Assembly: GCF_024509035.1 (NCBI RefSeq) | Contig: NZ_JANINT010000091.1 | Location: 1-45,154, forward strand | Length of the DNA: 45,154 nucleotides | Reading direction: 5' to 3' | Source: Nocardioides sp. | GTDB taxonomy: Bacteria; Actinomycetota; Actinomycetes; Propionibacteriales; Nocardioidaceae | Translations under genes and position numbers: made by a program | The notes under the pieces: model-generated | Database searches by the model: none | What the model saw: only the letters and a program-made list of their open reading frames with translations | What the model was told of the DNA's origin: nothing | Part shown: positions 7,749 through 13,927 of the stretch, piece after piece | Position numbering within the stretch: the first letter of the stretch is position 1 | How the letters are laid out: each line of letters begins with the position of its first letter

Positions 7749-8274
7749 CCTGACCCGACAGCTGGCCACCGCCTTCCGAGGAGCCACCGACGACCTGGGG
7801 TACGCCGGCCGGGTGCCGGAGCCCCGCCGCCCGGCGTACGTCCTCGCCGTGCCGGCGGCGGCGACCGTCGCCGCCGCGGCCGTGCTGGTCGCGACCGGAG
7901 GGCTCGCGTCCGACGACGCCCCGAGCCCGCCCCAGGCGGCGACCTCCGCGCCCGGCGGCGCGCAGCACGGCTCGACCACCCGCATCGTGACCGACCAGAT
8001 CGAGGTCGCAGGGTTCACGTTGAGCTACCGCCGCGCCGCCGGGGAGCCGGACCCGATCCGACTGGTCACCGACACCGAGGTGCCCGACGACGCCCGCAGC
8101 CTCGAGGTGGACGGCCCGGCGAAGGCCTGGATCGGCACCGACCCCACCAGCGGGGACCCGGCGCTCTGGCTGGAGTCGCCCATCCGCAACGGGGGCCAGC
8201 TGTTCGCGATCGAGTCCTCGGTGTGGACCCAGGACCAGCTGCTCGACCTGTTCCACAACGGCTCGCCGTCCTGA
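7732..8274 (+). CDS. Single-pass membrane protein, candidate anti-sigma partner
   Basis: A 180-aa protein with a short cytosolic N-terminus (1-34), one transmembrane helix (about 35-58) and a roughly 120-residue outer domain of no recognised family. It lacks the zinc-binding HxxxCxxC motif of ZAS anti-sigma factors. Its start overlaps the ECF sigma gene by 17 bp, so the two are co-translated. Many SigE-family ECF genes in actinobacteria are followed by a membrane protein of this size; an anti-sigma or sensor role is inferred from position only. The stop is 8 nt before the hairpin and operator region at 8283-8316. Confidence 0.75.
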   Translation: MLTDDDLTRQLATAFRGATDDLGYAGRVPEPRRPAYVLAVPAAATVAAAAVLVATGGLASDDAPSPPQAATSAPGGAQHGSTTRIVTDQIEVAGFTLSYRRAAGEPDPIRLVTDTEVPDDARSLEVDGPAKAWIGTDPTSGDPALWLESPIRNGGQLFAIESSVWTQDQLLDLFHNGSPS

Positions 8275-8282
8275 CGTCCCGA

Positions 8283-8316
8283 GGGCCGGGACTAGAACCT
8301 GTTCCAGTCCCGGCCC
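8283..8316. terminator. Stem-loop after the sigma operon, with the operator in its loop
   Basis: GGGCCGGGACT at 8283-8293 pairs perfectly with AGTCCCGGCCC at 8306-8316; the 12-nt loop holds most of the AGAACCTGTTCC operator. It starts 8 nt after the membrane-protein stop, so it can act as a terminator for the sigma operon. In DNA it also forms a 34-bp palindrome around operator site 2. Confidence 0.6.
8293..8306. promoter_or_regulatory. Candidate TetR-family operator, site 2
   Basis: TAGAACCTGTTCCA differs from site 1 (7136-7149) at one central base. It sits where the -35 region of the NTF2-like gene promoter would be, with the -10 TATCGT at 8317-8322, so a bound repressor would block RNA polymerase. 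Confidence 0.6.
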
Positions 8317-8322
8317 TATCGT
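8317..8322 (+). promoter_or_regulatory. -10 element of the second NTF2-like gene
   Basis: TATCGT (TANNNT) ends 6 nt before the ATG at 8329. This predicts a leaderless mRNA, the same layout as the TetR promoter of the same presumed regulon. No ribosome site is visible before the ATG. Confidence 0.6.
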
Positions 8323-8328
8323 CTGTCC

Positions 8329-8823
8329 ATGACCACCTGGCCGCGTGCCGAGCTCGAGACCGCCTTCCGCGACTACCAGGACGAGGTCGAGCGGATCGCC
8401 GGGTCCGGCGACTGGGCCCGCTTCGCCGACCTGTTCACGCCAGCCGCGACGTACCGCGAGCACGCGTACGGCGACTTCGAGGGACGCGAGGCGATCCGGG
8501 AGTGGATCGTGCGCACGATGACGGCGTTCCCGGGCAGCGCGATGCCGCACTTCCCCATCGACTGGTACGTCGTCGACGAGGAGCGCGGCCGGATCGTGTG
8601 CGAGGTCTGGAACGACCTGCCCGACCCCGGCGACGGCCAGCGGCACGGCGCCAGCAACCTGACGATCCTCACCTACGCCGGCGACGGGCTGTGGTCGCGC
8701 GAGGAGGACGTCTACAACCCCGCGACGTTCCTGCGCGCGACCAAGCGGTGGTACCGCGTGGCCCAGCAGCACGGCCGGACCACCCCCGACGCCGACGCCT
8801 GGATGGCGATGTTCGGCGGCTGA
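8329..8823 (+). CDS. SnoaL/NTF2-like protein, paralogue of the CYP51-operon protein
   Basis: A 164-aa NTF2-like (SnoaL_2 type) protein. It shares with the 2313-2933 product the SGDWxxxAD...ATY motif and the GREAIREW motif, so a paralogous pair is likely. No signal peptide is seen, so it is cytosolic. It is a single gene with a leaderless promoter and operator site 2 directly upstream, and is followed by a long palindrome before a convergent gene. Members of the fold are small-molecule isomerases, hydrolases or carriers. Co-regulation with the P450 operon is inferred from the shared operator. Confidence 0.82.
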   Translation: MTTWPRAELETAFRDYQDEVERIAGSGDWARFADLFTPAATYREHAYGDFEGREAIREWIVRTMTAFPGSAMPHFPIDWYVVDEERGRIVCEVWNDLPDPGDGQRHGASNLTILTYAGDGLWSREEDVYNPATFLRATKRWYRVAQQHGRTTPDADAWMAMFGG

Positions 8824-8849
8824 GAGGCCGGGCCCGGGCCGGCGCCGTC

Positions 8850-8926
8850 CGCTGTAACGCCCGTTTACCCCTCTTCCCACCCTGCTGCAACCTGGTGGGA
8901 GGAGCGGGTAACACGGCGTTACAGCG
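8850..8926. repeat. Long imperfect palindrome between convergent genes
   Basis: The left arm (8850-8881) and right arm (8894-8926) are inverted copies with a 12-nt loop. The outer 12 bp (CGCTGTAACGCC) match perfectly, and the inner part carries a few substitutions and one 1-nt gap. It lies 27 bp after the NTF2-like stop and 26 bp before the end of the hydrolase gene, so it could terminate both transcripts. At about 33 bp per arm it is much longer than needed for a terminator and may be a dispersed repeat. Confidence 0.7.
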
Positions 8927-8951
8927 ACGGAGACGCCCGCGGGGACGAGGC

Positions 8952-10157
8952 TCAGCCCTTCCCGGGCCAGTAGCGACGGACGTCGACCTGGGTCACGTCG
9001 GCCACCGGCAGGCGGTCGCCGGAGAGCACATCGTCGAAGCTGCGGTCGCCTTGCAGGTAGCGGGCGAAGAACGCCTCGACGTACGTCGACGAGACCGCCT
9101 GCTCGTCCTGGAAGGACAGGGTGTCCTGGAGGTCGCCGGGGTCCCAGGCGAAGCACTTGCCGGGTCGGCGCTCCGGGTGCTGGGCGTCGTCCTCACCGCC
9201 GGGCAGACCGCTGCTCGCCGCCCACCGGGAGTTGAGGTTGTTGTGGTTGGCGCCGTGCACCGTGATGTTGATGTTGACCCGGTTGCCACCGCGCCGCGCG
9301 AGTCGGTTGTACTCGTCACGGCCGACGACGTCGCACCCGCCGGACCAGGTCATGAGGGGCAGGTCGGTGACCGTCACCCGGCGGACGTTGCGGTCCATGA
9401 ACGGCGGCTCGGCGGCGGCCATGCCGAACACGGCCCGTAGTCGGACGCCCTCGGGGACCATCGGCCGGTGCGCGTCGGCGGCGGCCCACATCACCCCGCG
9501 ACCGCCTCGCGAGTGGCCGAGCAGGCCGACGTCCTGGAGGTCGACCGCGCCGACCAGGTCCGGCTCGGCGGGCTCACCGGACTGCGCGTCGGTGAAGGCG
9601 CCGGCCAGGGGGCCGCTGCCGTCGGTGACGAGGCTGCGCCACATCCGCAGGTGCCGGAAGACGATCGTGGCCCGGGCCCGGTCCGCGACCTCGCCCAGCT
9701 CGCCGGCGTTGACGCCGTTCGCACCCACCGAGACCGCCACGATCCCGCGCTCGGCGAGCATCCGGCCGAGATGGTCGTAGCCCTGGTCGCTGTGGATCGC
9801 GGTCAGCGGCGCGCGGCAGGGCCAGCCGCCACCGAGCTCTCCGGTCTCGTCGTCGGCGCAGGTCCAGAACAGTCCGTGGGCGATCACGACCAGTGGCAGT
9901 CGCCGGCCGGCGGCGTCCGCGGGCGCGTAGACACGGCCGGTGAGCTCGATCGGCGCGAGCCGCTTCGTCGGGATCCCCCGCGGGCTCATCGCGTGGAAGC
10001 CGCGCACGGTGAACGCCGCGTCGCCCAGGTCGTAGTCGAGGACATGGATCGACGGATCGTCGGCCGCTGCCGCCGCCTGAGCGGGGCGAGCGGGGGCGAT
10101 CAGCACACCGAGCGCGACGGCGAGGGACAGGACCAGGGCAGTGAGGTTCCGGGGCAC
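8952..10157 (-). CDS. Secreted alpha/beta hydrolase
   Basis: A 401-aa protein with a Sec signal peptide (positive start, hydrophobic residues about 5-22, cleavage likely after AQA near 28). The alpha/beta-hydrolase core shows the HG oxyanion segment VVIAHGLF (90-97) and the nucleophile elbow GHSRGG (214-219, Ser216). A late His is probably in HGANHNN. Several cysteines suggest disulfides. The GTG start lies just downstream of three CCTGAC repeats (10180-10207) and 46 bp from the end of the histidine kinase gene. It is probably an exported esterase or lipase-like enzyme controlled by, or co-transcribed with, the two-component system. The substrate is unknown. Confidence 0.85.
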   Translation of the reverse strand: MPRNLTALVLSLAVALGVLIAPARPAQAAAAADDPSIHVLDYDLGDAAFTVRGFHAMSPRGIPTKRLAPIELTGRVYAPADAAGRRLPLVVIAHGLFWTCADDETGELGGGWPCRAPLTAIHSDQGYDHLGRMLAERGIVAVSVGANGVNAGELGEVADRARATIVFRHLRMWRSLVTDGSGPLAGAFTDAQSGEPAEPDLVGAVDLQDVGLLGHSRGGRGVMWAAADAHRPMVPEGVRLRAVFGMAAAEPPFMDRNVRRVTVTDLPLMTWSGGCDVVGRDEYNRLARRGGNRVNINITVHGANHNNLNSRWAASSGLPGGEDDAQHPERRPGKCFAWDPGDLQDTLSFQDEQAVSSTYVEAFFARYLQGDRSFDDVLSGDRLPVADVTQVDVRRYWPGKG

Positions 10158-10179
10158 CCGACGACGATGGCGCGCCGAT

Positions 10180-10207
10180 GTCAGGATCTCGTCAGGAGCG
10201 CGTCAGG
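10180..10207. promoter_or_regulatory. Three 11-bp-spaced direct repeats, candidate response-regulator site
   Basis: GTCAGG occurs at 10180, 10191 and 10202, exactly 11 bp apart (CCTGAC on the minus strand). This is the phasing of OmpR/PhoB-type direct-repeat binding sites. The third copy overlaps the kinase stop codon, and the array ends 22 bp before the hydrolase start. A related pair lies at 12613-12628 in front of the response-regulator gene. Confidence 0.6.
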
Positions 10208-11894
10208 ATCCGGTGTCGGCGGGGAGCTGCAGCCACACCGTCGTCCCCGTCCCGACCACGCTCTCGACGCCGACGGTGCCGCCGTGGGCCTCGACGATCT
10301 GGCGCACGATCGCCAGGCCCAGACCGCTGCCTCCGGTGGCCCGGCTGCGCGAGGCGTCGGCCCGCCGGAAGCGCTCGAAGACGTGCGGCAGGTCGGCTGC
10401 GGGGATGCCCTCCCCGGTGTCCGTGACCTCGACCCGACCCGGGATCCCCCGCAGGGTGACGCGCCCGCCCGGGGGCGTGTGGCGCACGGCGTTGGCGACC
10501 AGGTTGGCCACCGCCTGGCGCAGGCGTACGGCGTCGGCGCGGACCTCTCCGGCACCCGAGGCCTCCACGTGCAGCTGCACCCCGGCCGACTCGGCCGCCC
10601 CGCGGAACGACTCGGCGACCTGGTCCAGGAAGGTCGCGACGTCGATCCGGGTGGGCTCCAGCCGCAGCTCGCCGGCGTCGCCGCGGGCCAGGTCGTGCAG
10701 GTCGTCGACGAGGCGCTGCAGCTGCAGCGTCTCCTCGTGGAGGCTGTCGAGCAACCGACCGTCAGGCTCGACGATCCCGTCCTGCGCCGCCTCCAGCCAG
10801 CCGCGCACGTTGGCGAGCGGGGTGCGCAGCTCGTGCGACACGTCGCTGACCATCCGGCGCCGCGCCTCCTCCAGCTGCTGGCGACGGTCGGCCATCCGGT
10901 TGAACGCACGGGCGACCTCGCCGACCTCGTCGCGACGCCGGTGCGGCACCCGGACCGAGAGGTCTCCGTCGCCGGCCAGGTGCGCAGCCGCGGCCATGCG
11001 CCGCAACGGCCGCACCACGGAGCTCGCCAGCGCCAGGCAGAGCACCAGCGTCACCAGGAGCACCCCGCCCGCGAGCAGCGCGATCCGCACCTGGTCGCCC
11101 CGGTCGAGGTCCCAGAAGACCTCGGCCGAGGAGCCCTCGCCGCTCACGAACAGCAGCGCCGGCGGCGCGACGCGGTCCGCGTACCAGGCGCGGCGGGCGT
11201 GCGCCGCGCACCGCGCGACCTGTGCGTGCCCACGCGGGTAGTCCACGACCACCGCGAACCCGAGCGCCGGCTTGGACACCGGGCCGAGACCGGCGCGCTC
11301 CAGGCACGCATCGACCCGCTCCCACACCGGCACCCGCGCGCGGGTCGGCACCTGCTCGGCGACCAGGCCGGGCAGCTCGGGCGCCTCCGGCACCCGGCGG
11401 TCCACCACGCCCGGCGGCTCGACCACCCAGGTCCGACAGCTCTCGCCGCGGACGCAGGTGACCGGGGAGGGCCCGGTGTCGACCGGGGCGAGCTCCTCGT
11501 CGGGCGGCGCGAGCAGCACCGGGTCCACGGCCAGGGCGTCGAGGGTGGCGCGGGCCCGCGCGGGGTCGCGCCGCCCGCGTTCGCCCGCGGAGTCGACGAG
11601 GACCCGCCCGGACCTGTTCGTGACGCTGACCTGACGGTCGGCCTCGAGGGCGAGCCGGTCGACCAGACCCTCGGCGTCCGCCCAGGACGGGTGCGTCGCG
11701 GCGTACCCGACGAGCTCGTCGTAGATCCGGGCATCGGTGTGCAGCGAGTCCTGCTGCTCCTCGCGCACCGCGACGGTCGTCGCGCGCACCGTGGCCCAGG
11801 TCGCGGCCACGACCGCGACCAGCGCGATCAGCGCGCCGACACCGAACAGCCGCACCAGCAGGCTGCGCCGCCACGGCACGCGGGAGTCGGTCAT
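10203..11894 (-). CDS. Two-component sensor histidine kinase
   Basis: A 563-aa membrane kinase: TM1 about 11-34, an extracytoplasmic sensor of about 230 residues with several cysteines, TM2 about 270-292, HAMP about 293-345, HisKA with the phospho-acceptor His354 (DVSHELRTP), and HATPase_c with the N-box NLVANAVRHTP (464-474), DTGEGIP (492-498) and GSGLGLAIV (522-530). The ATG overlaps the regulator stop (ATGA). It is full length with all catalytic motifs. The sensor domain is not one I recognise, so the signal is unknown. The downstream secreted hydrolase suggests an envelope or extracellular-substrate stimulus (inference). Confidence 0.93.
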   Translation of the reverse strand: MTDSRVPWRRSLLVRLFGVGALIALVAVVAATWATVRATTVAVREEQQDSLHTDARIYDELVGYAATHPSWADAEGLVDRLALEADRQVSVTNRSGRVLVDSAGERGRRDPARARATLDALAVDPVLLAPPDEELAPVDTGPSPVTCVRGESCRTWVVEPPGVVDRRVPEAPELPGLVAEQVPTRARVPVWERVDACLERAGLGPVSKPALGFAVVVDYPRGHAQVARCAAHARRAWYADRVAPPALLFVSGEGSSAEVFWDLDRGDQVRIALLAGGVLLVTLVLCLALASSVVRPLRRMAAAAHLAGDGDLSVRVPHRRRDEVGEVARAFNRMADRRQQLEEARRRMVSDVSHELRTPLANVRGWLEAAQDGIVEPDGRLLDSLHEETLQLQRLVDDLHDLARGDAGELRLEPTRIDVATFLDQVAESFRGAAESAGVQLHVEASGAGEVRADAVRLRQAVANLVANAVRHTPPGGRVTLRGIPGRVEVTDTGEGIPAADLPHVFERFRRADASRSRATGGSGLGLAIVRQIVEAHGGTVGVESVVGTGTTVWLQLPADTGS

Positions 11895-12589
11895 CGCGCA
11901 GGTGGCACGGCCAGGGAGTAGCCCACGCCGTACACCGTCCGGATGAGAGCGGGGTCGAGCTTCTTGCGCAGGTTGGCGACGTGGACGTCGACGGTACGCC
12001 GGGTCACGTGGTCGCTCGGCCCGTGCGGGCCGTGCAGCTCGCGCAGCAGCTGGTCGCGGCTGAACACCCGACCGGGTTCGGCGGCCAGCGCCTCGAGCAG
12101 CGCGAACTCGCCCGGCGTGCACGGCACCGCCACGGCGCGGAACCTCACCTCGTGCGTGGCCGGCGAGACGACGAGCTCGCCGGCCGTGATCGCCGGGCGC
12201 GCCCCCTCGCGCGTCGCGACCCGGTGGCGGCGCAGCAACGCTCGGCTGCGGGCCATCAGCTCGCGGGGGCTGTAGGGCTTGGTGAGGTAGTCGTCCGCGC
12301 CGAGGTCGAGGCCGTCGAGCAGGTCCTCCTCGCCGGCGCGGGCGGTGAGCATCAGGATCGGCAACGCCTCGGTCTCCGGCGCCGCCCGGAGGAGGCGGCA
12401 CACGTCGAGGCCGTCGAGCCGCGGCATCATCACGTCGAGGATCAGGAGGTCCGGCGGCCGGTGCCGCACCTCGTCGACGGCCGCGCGACCGTCGGGCACC
12501 GTGGTCACCTCGTGGCCCTCGGCGACGGCGTAGCGGCGGATCAGCTCGGCCTGCTTGGGGTCGTCCTCCGCGACCAGGATCCTCGCCAC
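11891..12589 (-). CDS. OmpR/PhoB-type response regulator
   Basis: A 232-aa regulator. The receiver domain has the acidic pocket EDD (8-10), phospho-acceptor Asp52 (LDVMMPRLDG) and Lys104 (LTKPY); the C-terminal winged helix has the characteristic VDVHVANLRKKL and VYGVGYSL segments. The GTG start is preceded by TAGGGT 7 nt upstream, which predicts a leaderless transcript. Two CTGACA repeats 11 bp apart lie just upstream and suggest autoregulation. The stop overlaps the kinase start. Confidence 0.95.
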   Translation of the reverse strand: MARILVAEDDPKQAELIRRYAVAEGHEVTTVPDGRAAVDEVRHRPPDLLILDVMMPRLDGLDVCRLLRAAPETEALPILMLTARAGEEDLLDGLDLGADDYLTKPYSPRELMARSRALLRRHRVATREGARPAITAGELVVSPATHEVRFRAVAVPCTPGEFALLEALAAEPGRVFSRDQLLRELHGPHGPSDHVTRRTVDVHVANLRKKLDPALIRTVYGVGYSLAVPPAR

Positions 12590-12596
12590 GGTGGCG

Positions 12597-12628
12597 ACCC
12601 TATGCCGCCGATGTCAGGGAACTGTCAG
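12597..12628 (-). promoter_or_regulatory. Response-regulator promoter with paired 11-bp repeats
   Basis: The -10 TAGGGT (12602-12597 on the minus strand) lies 7 nt before the GTG at 12589. Upstream, GTCAG occurs at 12613 and 12624, again 11 bp apart, and covers the -35 region. The same word and spacing occur before the secreted hydrolase gene, which suggests one regulator acts at both. Confidence 0.58.
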
Positions 12629-12663
12629 ATCGAGCCGTCCGCAGCGCGATCAGGGAGAGCCGC

Positions 12664-13851
12664 TCAGGGGCGGAACACCACCTTCACCATGCCCTCCTCC
12701 TTCTTCTGGAAGTGCTCGTAGGCCGCAGGGGCCTCGCTGAGCGGCAGGTGGTGGGTGGCGAAGGCGTCGACACCGAAGGGGTCGTCCTCCACGAGCATCG
12801 CCAGGAGCTCGTCGGTGTGGGCGCGCACGTTGGCCTGCCCCATCCGCACCTGCACCTGCTTGTCGAAGAGCTGGAACATCGGCATCGGGTCGACAGCACC
12901 GCCGTAGACACCCGAGATCGAGATCGTCCCGCCGCGCCGGACCGACTCGATCGCGGAGTGCAGCGCCGCGAGGCGGTCGATCCCGGCCTTCTTCAGCATC
13001 GGCTCCGCGATCGCGTCGGGCAGCAGCCCCACGAACTTCTGCATGCCCTGCGCTCCGGGCGACCCGTGCGCCTCCATGCCGACCGCGTCGATCACGGAGT
13101 CAGCGCCGCGACCGCCGGTGAGCTCGCGGACGGCCGAGGCGACTCCACCGGCTCCGGCGACCTCGTCGAGGTCGAGAGGTTCGGCACCGAACGCCTCGAC
13201 GCGGGCGAGCCGCTCGGGGACGCGGTCGACGCTGATCACCCGGTGCCCGGCGCGCATCCCCATCCGGGCTGCCATGTCGCCGATCGGTCCGGCCCCGAGG
13301 ACGAGCAGCGTCCCGCCGTCGGGGACGTCGGCGTACTTCAGTCCCTGCCAGGCCGTCGGGAGGACGTCGGAGAGGAAGAGGAACCGGTCGTCGGCGTGGT
13401 CGTGGGGGACCTTGACCGGGAGGAAGTTGCCGAACGGCACCCGGAGGTACTCGGCCTGCCCGCCAGGCACCTGCCCGTAGAGCTTGGAGTAGCCGAAGAA
13501 GCTGGCGCCGGTGCCGTGCTCGGGGTTCTGCGTCGTCTCGCACTGGCTGTAGAGGTGTCGTTCGCACATCCAGCACGAGCCACAGGAGACGTTGAACGGG
13601 ACCACGACGCGGTCGCCGACCGAGAGCGCGGTGACCTCAGGGCCCACCTCCTCCACGATGCCCATCGGCTCGTGGCCGACGACGTCGCCGGGCTCCATGA
13701 ACGCGGCGAGCGTCTCGTAGAGGTGCAGGTCGGAGCCGCACAGTCCCGTCGAGGTGACCCGGATGATCACATCGGTCGGCTCCTCGATGCGCGGGTCGGG
13801 GACCTCCGTGACCTGCATGTCGTGGACGCCCTGCCAGGTCACTGCCTTCAT
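12664..13851 (-). CDS. Zinc-dependent alcohol dehydrogenase (formaldehyde-dehydrogenase-like MDR)
   Basis: A medium-chain dehydrogenase of 395 aa from the ATG at 13851; an in-frame GTG one codon upstream is possible. Seen are the catalytic zinc ligand region GLCGSDLH (near 37-44) with GHE (near 60), the structural zinc cysteines CGSCWMCERHLYSQC (near 91-105), and the NAD loop LVLGAGPIGDMA. The length (about 395 rather than 345) and the insert around residues 245-280 resemble glutathione-independent formaldehyde dehydrogenases and related tetrameric MDRs. It oxidises an alcohol or aldehyde adduct with NAD in the cytosol. The substrate is unknown, and the gene appears monocistronic. Confidence 0.88.
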   Translation of the reverse strand: MKAVTWQGVHDMQVTEVPDPRIEEPTDVIIRVTSTGLCGSDLHLYETLAAFMEPGDVVGHEPMGIVEEVGPEVTALSVGDRVVVPFNVSCGSCWMCERHLYSQCETTQNPEHGTGASFFGYSKLYGQVPGGQAEYLRVPFGNFLPVKVPHDHADDRFLFLSDVLPTAWQGLKYADVPDGGTLLVLGAGPIGDMAARMGMRAGHRVISVDRVPERLARVEAFGAEPLDLDEVAGAGGVASAVRELTGGRGADSVIDAVGMEAHGSPGAQGMQKFVGLLPDAIAEPMLKKAGIDRLAALHSAIESVRRGGTISISGVYGGAVDPMPMFQLFDKQVQVRMGQANVRAHTDELLAMLVEDDPFGVDAFATHHLPLSEAPAAYEHFQKKEEGMVKVVFRP

Positions 13852-13927
13852 CACTCAACCGCCTTCGAGTCGGGACGGGGCCCGAGCGACCCCGACCTCC
13901 ATTACCCGAAGTGGCGACGAGGATGTA

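Noticed and set aside
7724..8274. A zinc-binding anti-sigma (ZAS) factor
   Set aside because: The membrane protein has no HxxxCxxC motif; only its position suggests an anti-sigma role.
7224..8823. An ECF41-type sigma system (sigma plus SnoaL domain)
   Set aside because: ECF41 factors carry a fused C-terminal SnoaL-like domain. Here the sigma factor ends after region 4 and the NTF2-like gene is separate, with its own promoter and operator.
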